The position numbers were made by a program, and so were the translations under genes. Positions 1 through 10,390 of a stretch of 64,000 nucleotides of DNA are shown here, piece by piece. Positions within the stretch are counted from its first letter, which is position 1. The number at the start of each line of letters is the position of its first letter. Source of the DNA: AC-32 sp963772975 (GTDB taxonomy: Bacteria > Actinomycetota > Thermoleophilia > Gaiellales > Gaiellaceae). The stretch covers positions 1 to 64,000 of the forward strand of contig CAVYZH010000010.1 in NCBI GenBank assembly GCA_963772975.1. Reading direction: 5' to 3'. The notes below the pieces were generated by a model. That model was not told the origin of the DNA, did not search any database, and saw nothing but the letters and a program-made list of their open reading frames with translations.

Positions 1-740
<740 letters not shown>

Positions 741-744
<4 letters not shown>

Positions 745-1633
745 GCGGTCGGGATTGTGTCCCTTTCGACCGTCTCGCGCGCGGCATCCAGGACGTCCCG
801 CAGCGTCTGATCGAGCGGGATCTCCGGCCGCCAGCCGGTGGCGGCGCGCAATCGCCTGGAATCGCCCGCGACCGTGCGAATGTCCGCAGGGCGCAGCCGC
901 GCCTCGTCGCGAACGACGTTCACCTGCACGCCGGCCGCCTCGACGAGCAGGTCGAGCACGCGCCTGAGCGGCACCGGCGTACCGGAGGCGACGTTGTACG
1001 TCCCCGCCGGAACTCGGGGGTCGAGCAGCAGCCGGTATGCCCGGCAGACGTCTCGAACGTCTGTCAGGTCGCGCTCGACGTCAAGGTCGCCGACGCGGAG
1101 CTCGCCGCCGCTTTCCGTGTCGAGTCGTGCGAGCTGGCGCCGCCCAGGACGCGATTGCGAAGCGCTCGTCCTGGCGCGGACCGATGTGCGGAAACGAGCG
1201 CGCACACGACTACGTCGAGGCTCGATGCTTGACGGCAAGCGAGCTCGGCGGCTGCCTTCGAGGCGCCGTAGGGCGAAACGGGAGCAACCGGCGCATCCTC
1301 CGGCGTCGGCACCTGAGCGGGCCTGCCGTACACCTCGCCGCTCGAGACGAAGAGGAGCCTGGCATCCGGCGCTTCGGCGCGTATCGCCTCGGCGACGTTC
1401 ACCGTCCCGAGCACGTTCACGCGCCAGACCTCGGCCACGTCTACCCACGAATCGGCGACGGAGGACTGCGCCGCCAGGTGCACGACGGCGGACGGCCGAA
1501 CGTCGCGGACGGCGGAGGCGAGACCGACGGCGTCGAGCACGTCGCCCTCGAACGGCACGAACGCCTCACCGAGCTCCGTCCGCAGATGCCCGCCGACGAA
1601 TCCGTTCGGCCCGGTGACGAGGACGCGCTCCAC
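741..1633 (-). CDS. GDP-4-dehydro-6-deoxy-D-mannose reductase-like SDR, interrupted by two frameshifts
   Basis: Probable reductase of the Gmd product, giving GDP-D-rhamnose (Rmd type). The start is GTG 1633, one base after the stop of the upstream transferase gene. The first part carries the Rossmann motif TGPNGFVGGHL, the VSSGEVYG serine motif and SPYGASK (catalytic Tyr/Lys). Continuity is lost near 1200 and again near 1141: the piece reading FPHIGPRQDERFAIASW sits in a third frame, and the C-terminus (RQLARLDTES through DTIPTA) in a second. Both breaks fall in GC-dinucleotide runs where a GC unit seems lost. Homology continues right up to the stop that overlaps gmd, so sequence error is as likely as a pseudogene. 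Fucose synthase is the main alternative. Confidence 0.8.
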
Positions 1634-1634
1634 C

Positions 1635-3165
1635 TCAGTAGGCGCCGCGGCCGGTCAGCACTGCGGGGACGGTCTTGGCGAGGATCGTGATGTCGAGCCA
1701 GAGCGACCAGTTCTCGAGGTAGAAGAAGTCGAGCCGCACGAGGTCGTCGAAGCCGAGGTTGGAGCGGCCGGAGATCTGCCAGAGGCCGGTCACGCCGGGG
1801 AGCACGAGGTAGCGCTTGCGGTGCCAGGCTTCGAGGCGCTCGTAGTCGCGCAGCGGCAGCGGGCGCGGGCCGACGAGACTCATCTCGCCGCGCAGGACGT
1901 TCCAGACCTGCGGGATCTCGTCGAGCGAGAACCGCCGCAGGAAGGCGCCGACGTTCGTCACGCGCGGGTCCTCGCGGATCTTGAAGAGCGGCCCGTCCGC
2001 CTCGTTCGAGGACTCGAGCTCGGCCTGTTGCACCGGCGGCGTCGGCGCGCATGGTGCGGAACTTCAGCATCCCGAACTCCTGCTCGCCGAGGCCGACACG
2101 GCGGTCGCGGTAGAAGACCGGGCCGCGCGAGTTGAGCTTCACCGCCGCGGCGATCGTCAGCCAGATCGGAATGCCGACGATCAGCACGAGCCCGGAGACG
2201 ACCAGGTCGAACGCCCGCTTGACGACCCAGTCCATCCCGATGAAGGCGGGCGGCCGCAGCTCGAACAACGGGATCCCCTGGCCGGGCACGAACTCGGCGC
2301 GCGAGGTCAGCAGCTCGGTGGCCTTCGGCGCGATCCGGACCTCGACCCCGCGGCGGTGGGCGTGGTCGACGATCTCCAGCAGCTCGCGCTCGCCGAAGTC
2401 GGAGTCGGTCACGATCAGCTCGTCCACGCGCTCGCGGTCGAGCAGCGCGGGCAGGTCGTGCACGTCGCCCAGCACCGGCAGGCCAACGCCCACGGGCGAC
2501 GGCGCGACGGCGCCGACGAACTCGTAGTCGATCCCGCTGCGGCCCGAGCCCAGCGCGGCGCGCAAGCGTGCGACGTTCTCGCCGGAGCCCGCCAGCAGCG
2601 CGTAGCGCCGCACGCCCAGCTGGCGAAGCACCTCGCCCGTGACGAACTCGTAACTCGTACGTAGCACGGCGATCGTGGCTGCACAGAGGATCACGGCAGC
2701 CGGTGCGAGCCCGTAGGTCGTGAACTGGTGCCCGGTGCCGATCGCGAACGCCAGCGTGATCAACGCGACCAGGATCAGCGACGACAGCACGCGCCCAAAG
2801 CCCGGCCGGCGCTCGCGCTCCTCGTACAGATGCGCCTGCGAGAAGACGAGCACGGTGATGAGCGTCAGGAACGGCAGCCAGTCGGTCTCGATCCGCCAGA
2901 GCACGCCCCAGAGCACCGGCTCGCGCCCGTAGTACAGCTCCCTCGCCACGAGTGCCGCGTAGAGCCCGAGCACGAGCCCGCCAAGGTCGACGCAGACCAG
3001 CGCGGTGATGCTGGCGAGGCGGCGGGCGGCCACGAGCAGCTGCGCCCGCGTGAGCAGGAACGGCGCACCGGCCCGGATGTCGCTGACGATCCGGACCGGC
3101 GCGTCGTCCTCTGCAACAGGGGCGGGGATTCGGCCCCGCCCCGGTTGCGATGTCGGTGTCGCCAC
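1635..3165 (-). CDS. Undecaprenyl-phosphate sugar phosphotransferase (polyprenyl glycosylphosphotransferase), frameshifted
   Basis: Starts glycan assembly by moving a sugar-1-phosphate from a nucleotide sugar to undecaprenyl phosphate at the membrane. From GTG 3165 there are about four N-terminal membrane segments, a CoA-binding-like middle domain (YALLAGSGENVARL region), one more membrane segment (VVKRAFDLVVSGLVLIVG) and the cytoplasmic catalytic domain. Catalytic motifs are KFRTM and, after the break, FLRRFSLDEIPQ and SLVGPRP. The frame breaks once near 2030, just after FRTMRADAA; the rest (QAELESSNEADG to TGRGAY) continues in another frame to TGA 1635. Apart from that the protein is full length (about 510 residues). 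It lies 5 bp after the glycosidase gene stop. Confidence 0.88.
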
Positions 3166-3170
3166 GTGTC

Positions 3171-4305
3171 CTAGTGTGGCAGGCGGCGGAACGCGTCGTA
3201 AGCGGGCTTCTTCTTCCCGCCGACGGTGAAGAGACCCGACTGCCAGCCGCTCAGCCGGCCCTCGTCGCGGAGCAGGAACCAGAGCATCATCGTGATGTGC
3301 GGGTTCTTGCGGGCGAGCTTGTACGCCTCCGTCAGGTACTGCGCCTGCTTGACCCAGGTGACGCCGAACGACCTGTCGGGCGGGCGCGTCTGGTAGCCGT
3401 ACTCGGTGATCCAGAGCTTCTTGTTGCCATACCACTTGCTCAGGAGCTTGGTGAGCACCGAGATGTTGGCCAGCGTGACCGTCTGCTTGTCCTTCGGCAT
3501 CGTGCTCGGCGACTCGTTCGGGCGCCCGTAGTACGGGTGGTGCGCGTAGACGTCGAAGCCACGGCGCTTGAGCCCGTACCTGTGCAGGGCGTTCAGGAAC
3601 GCGATCGGCGAGATCGACGGCCGGTTGCTGCGGGGAGCGTTGTTGCCACGCGGGTCGGTGGCGCCGCAGGCGACGACCTCCTTGCTCAGGTGCGAGGAGT
3701 GGACGCCGGTGAAGACCGCGGTGCAGATGCCGACGTAGTTGCGCGCCGCGATCGGGATGTAGCCCCTGCCGACCTTCTGCCACTGCGGCTGCAGGAAGAT
3801 CGGGTTGTTCGGCTCGTTCCAGGCGAGCCACTTCCGGACCGCCGGCAGCTTCGTGCCGTCCTCACGCTTGAACGAGCCGCTGTAACGCTTTGCCGCGGCC
3901 AGCGCGAAGTAGCGCAGGCTCTTCATGTTCGTCGGCGCCCGGTTGACGCCCTTCTTGCCGCTCTGCGCCCAGCGCGGGGTGCCGTAGATGGTGAACAGCA
4001 CCTGGATCTTGTTTTTCGCCGCGTTCAGCGCGGCGCGGTCGTAGGTCGACCAGTCGTAGGCCGGGTCGGCCGGATCGGTCGGGGCTTCCGGCTGCTTGGT
4101 GGCGATCAGATTCCAGTCCAGGTTCAGACGGATGATCTGGGCGCGCAGGCTGACCAGCGTCTTGAACGTAGCGTCCGGCGCCGCCAGCGGCTGAACCGGG
4201 TCGTAGATTCCCACGAGCATCCCGCCGGCGGCCTTCGCCGGGTTTGGCTTGGCCGTCGCAGCGACGCCGCAGAGGACGATCATGATCAGGGCGATGCAGA
4301 TTCGT

Positions 4306-4316
<11 letters not shown>
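3171..4316 (-). CDS. Secreted cellulase/GH5- or GH39-like glycosyl hydrolase
   Basis: Predicted extracytoplasmic (beta/alpha)8 glycosidase of 381 residues. A signal peptide (KRICIALIMIVLCGVAATA) precedes the mature region. The likely acid/base glutamate is in AWNEPN (about residue 168) and the nucleophile in WITEYGY (about 305), the two-glutamate pattern of clan GH-A. The TTG start at 4316 is chosen because AAGGGAG lies 4-5 bases upstream and the signal peptide begins there; it overlaps the end of the upstream epimerase gene by 11 bp. Its place inside a glycan operon suggests trimming or turnover of the polymer made by its neighbours. Substrate cannot be read from sequence. Confidence 0.8.
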
Positions 4317-5246
<930 letters not shown>

Positions 5247-5388
5247 CCAATGGATGCTAGCCGCCACTCTGGCCGGATCCAGGCATTCCGGACGTGCCTT
5301 ACGAAGTCCTTACGCCTCAGTAGTCGGCCGCGCGGAGAGGCGGGAATCCCCGGATGCCCCGCGGGTCTCGCGGGATGAGGATCAGGGA

Positions 5389-6804
5389 GTGACGACTCCT
5401 CCTCCCTGGAAGATCAAGGTGGTCGAGCCGGTTTCGCTGCGGCCCGCGGAAGAGCGCAGGCGCGCACTCGAGGCCGCCGGTTACAACACCTTCCTGCTTC
5501 GCTCCGAGGACGTCTACATCGACCTACTGACCGACAGTGGCACCTCCGCGCTCTCACAGGAGCAGCGGGCCGCGATGGAGCTCGGCGACGAGGCCTACGC
5601 GGGCTCGCGTAGCTTCTTCCGCCTCGAGCGGGCAGTGCGCGACGTCTACGGCTTCCGCCACACGATCCCGACCCACCAGGGCCGCGGCGCCGAGCACCTG
5701 CTGGCGAAGCTGCTCGTCCGGCCGGGCCTGCTCGTGCCCTCGAACCTCTATTTCACTACCTCGCGCGAGCACGTCGAGCTGGCGGGCGGCACCTGGGTCG
5801 ACGTCTCGATCCCGGAGGCGGGCGACCCGACCTCGACGCACCCGTTCAAGGGGAACGTCGACCTCGAGAAGTTGCGCCACGTGCTCGAGGCCGCCGCGCC
5901 GGAGCGGATCGCCTTCGTCCGGGTCGAGGCCTGCCTCAACATGGCGGGCGGTCAGCCGTTCTCGCTCGAGAACCTGACCGCCGTGCGCGAGCTGACGCGC
6001 AGGCACGGCGTGCCGCTGATCCTGGACGCGACGCGAATCTCGGAGAACGCGCTCTTCGTCCGCGACCGCGAGCCCGGCAGGGCCTCCACCCCGTTCGCCG
6101 GGGTGATCGCCGCGATCGCCTCGCTCGCCGACGGCGCGGTCTTCTCATCCAAGAAGGACCACTTCGTTCCGATCGGCGGCGTCCTCGCGTTGACCGACGA
6201 CGAGCTCGCCGGACGGGCGCGCGAGGAGGTCGTGATCTACGAGGGCTTCCCGCACTACGGCGGCATCGCCGGTCACGACATGGAGGCGCTCGCACAGGGA
6301 ATTCGCGAGTCGGCCGACGAGGCGATCGTCCGCCACTACGTCTCGCAGAGCGCCTTCCTCGGCGGCCTGCTGCTCGAGCGCGGGATCCCGATTGTCGTGC
6401 CGATCGGCGCGCACGCGGTCTTCCTCGACGCGAAGCGATTCCTGCGGCACCTGCCGCAGGCGGAGTTCCCGGCGCAGGCGCTGGCGGCCGCGCTCTACCT
6501 TGCCGGCGGCGTGCGCTCGATGGAGCGCGGCATCGTCTCCGGCCAGCACGGCGACGAGCCCTACGACGGGCTCGAGCTCGTCCGCCTGACGATCCCGCGG
6601 CGGGTCTACACCCAGGAGCACCTGGCCTACGTCGCCGACGTGGTCACCGACGTCTTCGAGCGTCGCGCTCGGGTCCCCGGCCTGCGGATGACCTACGAGC
6701 CCGAGCACCTCCGTTTCTTCCAGGCGCGGTTCGAAGCAGAAGGCGCCTTCCTCGAGGGCTACGAGGCGCAGCCGGGAACGGTCGCCGGGCATGGGCGGCC
6801 GTGA
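5389..6804 (+). CDS. tpl: Beta-eliminating lyase, closest to tyrosine phenol-lyase (tryptophanase family)
   Basis: PLP enzyme that would cleave tyrosine to phenol, pyruvate and ammonia (or tryptophan to indole). 471 residues from GTG 5389, with GATGAGG eight bases upstream. The PLP lysine lies in SSKKDHFVPIGG (second Lys, residue 256). Features favouring tyrosine over tryptophan: YFTTSREH, where tyrosine phenol-lyase has an FTT motif, and GVRSMERG, which retains the arginine tied to phenol recognition; tryptophanases differ at both. The C-terminal YEPEHLRFFQARF also matches the tyrosine enzyme. It overlaps the next gene by 4 bp (GTGA), so the three plus-strand genes look like an operon. Substrate is inferred from motifs only. 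Confidence 0.85.
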   Translation: MTTPPPWKIKVVEPVSLRPAEERRRALEAAGYNTFLLRSEDVYIDLLTDSGTSALSQEQRAAMELGDEAYAGSRSFFRLERAVRDVYGFRHTIPTHQGRGAEHLLAKLLVRPGLLVPSNLYFTTSREHVELAGGTWVDVSIPEAGDPTSTHPFKGNVDLEKLRHVLEAAAPERIAFVRVEACLNMAGGQPFSLENLTAVRELTRRHGVPLILDATRISENALFVRDREPGRASTPFAGVIAAIASLADGAVFSSKKDHFVPIGGVLALTDDELAGRAREEVVIYEGFPHYGGIAGHDMEALAQGIRESADEAIVRHYVSQSAFLGGLLLERGIPIVVPIGAHAVFLDAKRFLRHLPQAEFPAQALAAALYLAGGVRSMERGIVSGQHGDEPYDGLELVRLTIPRRVYTQEHLAYVADVVTDVFERRARVPGLRMTYEPEHLRFFQARFEAEGAFLEGYEAQPGTVAGHGRP

Positions 6805-7409
6805 GCACGACCGCGGCGGACACCGAGCTCGTCGAGCTGTCGACGGCAACGCCGATCTGGGAGCGGTTCTTCACCGTCGCGCCGCTCGTGCTCGTGGGGA
6901 CGAAGGAGGGCGACGGCTACGACCTGGCCCCGAAGCACCTGGCCCTGCCGCTCGGCTGGGAGAACTACTTCGGTTTCGTCTGCACCCCGCGTCACGCGAC
7001 ATTCCGCAACCTCATGCTGCACCCGGAGTTCACGGTTAGCTTTCCTGGCGCCGACCGGATCCTCGACGCCAGCTTGTCGGCGGGCGGGCGGACGGCGAAC
7101 AGGTCGAAGCCGACGCTCGCGGCGCTGCCCACGTTCCCGGCGAAGGCCATCGACGGCGTGCTCGTCGGCGGCTGCGCGCTGTATCTCGAGTGCGTGCTCG
7201 ACCGATTGGTCGACGGCTTCGGCGAGAACAGCCTCGTCGTCGGGCGGATCGTCGCGGCGAGCGTGCTGCGATCGGCCCTGCGGGGAACGGACGTGGATGA
7301 CTCGGACCTGCTGCACGGGCTGCGTCCGCTCGTCTACCTCGCGCCCGGGCGTTTCGGCGTGGTCGAGAAGACCCATGCCTTCCCACTCCCGCCCGACTTC
7401 AGCAGGTAG
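6801..7409 (+). CDS. Flavin reductase-like (split-barrel FMN-binding) domain protein
   Basis: 202-residue protein resembling the DIM6/NTAB flavin-reductase fold: KEGDGYDLAPKHLALPLGWENYFGFVCTP at residues 35-63 (flavin-contacting region), then a basic middle part and a conserved-looking C-terminal barrel strand (LRPLVYLAPGRFGVV). The GTG start overlaps the stop of the lyase gene. Family members reduce FMN/FAD for a partner oxygenase or bind flavin as redox cofactor. No oxygenase is adjacent, so the partner is unknown. Coupling to a lyase that could release phenol makes a role in aromatic turnover conceivable, but this is only inference. Confidence 0.65.
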   Translation: MSTTAADTELVELSTATPIWERFFTVAPLVLVGTKEGDGYDLAPKHLALPLGWENYFGFVCTPRHATFRNLMLHPEFTVSFPGADRILDASLSAGGRTANRSKPTLAALPTFPAKAIDGVLVGGCALYLECVLDRLVDGFGENSLVVGRIVAASVLRSALRGTDVDDSDLLHGLRPLVYLAPGRFGVVEKTHAFPLPPDFSR

Positions 7410-7412
7410 ACG

Positions 7413-8567
7413 ATGAACGAGGCGCTCACGCGGCGCCTGCTCACCTGGCTGGGCGCCCGTGAGCCCGAGCCGGCGGCGCTGCTGGAGCAGCTGGTCGCAG
7501 CTGAATCCCCGTCGACCGACCCTGCCGCCCAACGCGGACCCTTCGCCATCCTGGCCGCTCAGCTCGTCGAGCTCGACTACGACGTCCGCCGCGTCCCGGG
7601 CTTCGGCGTCGGCAACCACCTCTACGCGCGCCCTCGCGCTCGTCGACGAAACGGCCCGTTCCAGCTGGTGCTGGGGCACATGGACACGGTCTGGCCCCTG
7701 GGCACGCTGGCCGAGATGCCCGTGCGCCGGGCCGGCGAGGACTTGTTCGGCCCCGGCACGCACGACATGAAGGCAGGGCTCGTCCAGCTCGTCTTCGCGC
7801 TCCGTGCCCTGCACGCGCTCGGGATCGCACCGGCCCTGACGCCCGTCGTGCTCGTCAACACGGACGAGGAGCTCGGCAGCCTCGACTCCGAGCGCGTGAT
7901 CAGGCCGCTGGCACGAGGCGCCGAGCGCGCCTTCGTGCTCGAGTGCGGCGAAGGTGAGCGAGGCCGGCTGAAGATCGCCCGCAAGGGCGTCGGTCGCTTC
8001 GAGCTCACGGTTCGCGGCCGGGCCTCGCACGCGGGCGCAAGCTTCGACCGTGGCGCTAGCGCGATCCTCGAGCTCTCGCACCAGGTGCAGCGCCTGTTCG
8101 CGCTCAACGACCCCGAGCGCGGCATCACGGTGAACGTCGGCACCGTCGACGGAGGGCTACGAACGAACGTCGTCGCGCCGGAAGCCTGCGCGAGCATCGG
8201 CGTGCGCGTCCCCGACGCCGCAACAGCGGCAGAGGTCGAGCGCGCGATCCGCGCGCTACGGCCGGTGCTGGAGGAATGCTCGCTCGAGGTGAGCGGGGGG
8301 ATCGCCCGCCCGCCGATGGAGCCGACGCCACGGAATCGACGGCTGCTCGCGACCGCCGAGCGTCTGGGGCGCGAGCTCGGGATCACGCTCGAGGACGCCG
8401 GCCTGGTGGGCGGCGGCTCGGACGCCAACACGACGAGCCTCTATACCGCCACCCTCGACGGCCTCGGCCCCGTCGGCGACGGCGGTCACGCGCGTGACGA
8501 GCACGTCCATCTGCCGAGCATCGTCGAGCGCGCTGGCCTGCTCGCGCTCTTGCTGCTCGAACCCTAG
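7413..8567 (+). CDS. M20 family zinc peptidase (carboxypeptidase G2/ArgE-like)
   Basis: 384-residue metallopeptidase of the M20/M25/M40 family, expected to hydrolyse an amide or peptide bond in the cytosol. The metal-binding HMDTVWP motif is near residue 90; GPGTHDMKAG, the general-base pair NTDEELGS and a dimerisation domain (VRGRASHAGA) follow. The C-terminal metal histidine is probably in DEHVHLPS. HMDTVWP is the form seen in glutamate carboxypeptidase G2-like enzymes. It starts 3 bp after the flavin-reductase-like gene. Its stop codon TAG is also the first three bases of the 166-bp palindrome described next. Confidence 0.85.
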   Translation: MNEALTRRLLTWLGAREPEPAALLEQLVAAESPSTDPAAQRGPFAILAAQLVELDYDVRRVPGFGVGNHLYARPRARRRNGPFQLVLGHMDTVWPLGTLAEMPVRRAGEDLFGPGTHDMKAGLVQLVFALRALHALGIAPALTPVVLVNTDEELGSLDSERVIRPLARGAERAFVLECGEGERGRLKIARKGVGRFELTVRGRASHAGASFDRGASAILELSHQVQRLFALNDPERGITVNVGTVDGGLRTNVVAPEACASIGVRVPDAATAAEVERAIRALRPVLEECSLEVSGGIARPPMEPTPRNRRLLATAERLGRELGITLEDAGLVGGGSDANTTSLYTATLDGLGPVGDGGHARDEHVHLPSIVERAGLLALLLLEP

Positions 8568-8730
8568 GAGGGTTTGGCGGAATGCTGCACGCCCTCGGGG
8601 TGTGCTGGTCGTTCCGAGGCAAGGACGCAGGGAGTGCCGATAGCCGTAGCTATCGGTGCGACTGAGGACGCCGCCTCGGGGCGTCCAGCGCGGCCCGAGG
8701 GCCTCGTCGGCGTTTCGTCAAACCCTCCTA
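8565..8730 (+). repeat. 166-bp near-perfect palindrome spanning both convergent stop codons (candidate structured RNA or mobile cassette)
   Basis: The element begins with the TAG stop of the M20 gene and ends with the TAG stop (CTA on plus) of the opposite CBS gene. Terminal inverted repeat: TAGGAGGGTTTG at 8565-8576 with its complement at 8719-8730. Further paired blocks are GCCCTCGGG (8591-8599), GCTGG (8604-8608), CCGAGGC (8614-8620) and the apical stem CCGATAGC (8637-8644) with loop CGTA. Eight of the non-identical positions between the arms are G-U-type wobbles when read on plus; the same positions would be A-C mismatches on minus. This argues for a fold in plus-strand RNA. It may serve as a terminator, but no U-tract follows. 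Confidence 0.75.
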
Positions 8731-9177
8731 ATTCCTGCCGGGATGCCGCTCCGGGAAGCCGGCCAGCGCACGGGCGAGGTCGAGCGTCGAGAGCACGCCG
8801 AGCGGCCGCTGGGAATGACCCTCGACCACGACGACGTGGGAGACCTTGCGGGCGACCATCAGCCGCGCGACCAGGCCCAGCTCCTGGCTGGAGACGACCG
8901 ACAGCACAGGCGTGGCCGCGATCTCTCTCGCCGTCAACTCGTCGAGCGAGCCCTTTTCGCTGGCGCGCAGAAGGTCCGCGTCAGATATGACGCCCCAGCG
9001 GTCGTCGTCGTCTTCGCGGTGCTCGGTGACGAAGACGGCGTGCACGCGATAGGTGGACATCAGGCGGGCGACCGACCTGAGCGGCTCCTCCGGCCGGCAC
9101 GTGATCAGGCCGGGGTGCATGGCGTCGACGACGCGCAATGTCGCCAGCGCCGGGTTGGGGTGGGGAGTGTGGAGCAT
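8728..9177 (-). CDS. CBS-domain pair protein
   Basis: 149-residue protein made of two cystathionine-beta-synthase domains and little else: VVDAMHPGLITCRPEEPLRSVARLM (residues 16-40) with RWGVISDADLL, then LTAREIAATPVLSVVSSQ with RPLGVLSTLDLARAL. Stand-alone CBS pairs bind adenosyl ligands and act as energy or redox sensors. AGGAG lies seven bases before ATG 9177. It is the last gene after tdh and kbl, 19 bp downstream of kbl, so it is probably cotranscribed with threonine degradation. Its stop codon lies inside the terminal inverted repeat of the 166-bp palindrome. Partner protein unknown. Confidence 0.85.
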   Translation of the reverse strand: MLHTPHPNPALATLRVVDAMHPGLITCRPEEPLRSVARLMSTYRVHAVFVTEHREDDDDRWGVISDADLLRASEKGSLDELTAREIAATPVLSVVSSQELGLVARLMVARKVSHVVVVEGHSQRPLGVLSTLDLARALAGFPERHPGRN

Positions 9178-9196
9178 GGGAGCTCTCCTTTCTGTC

Positions 9197-10390
9197 TCAG
9201 CGGACGACGCCGAGCTCGGCGCCGACCCGCTCGAACGCCTCGAGCGCGCGGTCGAGCTGCTGCTCGTCGAGCGCGGCCGACATCTGCACGCGCACCCGCG
9301 CCGTCCCCTCCGGGACGACCGGGAAGCCGAAGCCGGTCACGAACACGCCCTCCTCGAGCAGCCGCTCGCTGAAGCGGATCGCGAACTCGGTCTCGCCGAC
9401 GATGATCGGGATGATCGCGGCCTCGCCGTCGAGCGGCCGGAACCCGGCCTCGCGCAGCTGCGAGCGGAAGCGCACCGAGAGCGACCGCAGCCGCTCGACC
9501 AGCTCCGGCTCGCGCCGCAGGGTGCGCACTGCCTCGAGCGCGCTGCAGGCCACGGTCGGCGGGAGCGCATTCGAGAACAGCTGCGGCCGTGAGCGCTGCG
9601 CGAGCAGCTCGCAGACCTCCCGGCTCGAGGCGACGAAGCCGCCGGCCGCTCCGCCCAGGGCCTTGCCGAGCGTGCTCGTGATCACGTCGATCTCCCCGAG
9701 CAGGTCGAAATGCTCGGCCACGCCGCGCCCGGTCGCGCCCATCACGCCGGTGCCGTGCGAGTCGTCGACGACCACCACCGCGTCGTGCTCGCGCGCGAGC
9801 TCGACGATCTCCGGGAGGCGCGCGAGGTCGCCTTCCATGCTGAAGACCCCGTCCGTCACGATCAGCTTGCGCGCGCCCGGCGGGCAGGCCGCGAGGCCGG
9901 CGCGCAGCTCGTCCAGCGACGAGTGCGCGTAGATCACCTTCCGCGCAGGCCTCGAGAGTCGGATCGCGTCGACGACGCTCGCGTGGTTGAGCTCGTCCGA
10001 GAGGATCACGGTGCGCTCGTCGGTCAACGTCGGGATGACCGCCTCGTTCGCGTTCCAGCACGAGACGTAGGTGAGCGCCGCCTCCGTGCCCACTAGCCCG
10101 GCCAGCTCGCGCTCGAGCTCGAGGTGCGGCTCAAAGGTGCCGCAGATGAAGCGCACCGACGCCGTGCCCGCGCCGTACCGGCGCAGGCCCTCGATCCCGG
10201 CCCCGACGACCTCAGGACGGGCAGCGAGGCCGAGGTAGTTGTTCGACGACAGCACGAGCACCTCGCCGCGCCCCGCCATCTCCACGACGGCTCCCTGCGG
10301 CGAGCGAAGCTCGTTAAAGCGCTTGAGCGTGCCCGCCTCGCGCAGCCCGTCGAGCTCCGCGCCGAGCTCCCGCTCCAGCACGGCGCTCAC
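9197..10390 (-). CDS. kbl: 2-amino-3-ketobutyrate CoA ligase (glycine C-acetyltransferase)
   Basis: PLP-dependent alpha-oxoamine synthase of 397 residues. It splits 2-amino-3-ketobutyrate with CoA to glycine and acetyl-CoA. Visible motifs: SSNNYLGL near residue 49, DELNHASVVDAIRLS, the VVDDSHGTGVMG PLP aspartate/histidine region, and the Schiff-base lysine in STLGKALGG (K243). The family also includes 8-amino-7-oxononanoate synthase, but direct coupling to threonine dehydrogenase (GTGA overlap with its stop at 10387) makes Kbl the better call. No biotin gene is nearby. Confidence 0.9.
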   Translation of the reverse strand: MSAVLERELGAELDGLREAGTLKRFNELRSPQGAVVEMAGRGEVLVLSSNNYLGLAARPEVVGAGIEGLRRYGAGTASVRFICGTFEPHLELERELAGLVGTEAALTYVSCWNANEAVIPTLTDERTVILSDELNHASVVDAIRLSRPARKVIYAHSSLDELRAGLAACPPGARKLIVTDGVFSMEGDLARLPEIVELAREHDAVVVVDDSHGTGVMGATGRGVAEHFDLLGEIDVITSTLGKALGGAAGGFVASSREVCELLAQRSRPQLFSNALPPTVACSALEAVRTLRREPELVERLRSLSVRFRSQLREAGFRPLDGEAAIIPIIVGETEFAIRFSERLLEEGVFVTGFGFPVVPEGTARVRVQMSAALDEQQLDRALEAFERVGAELGVVR

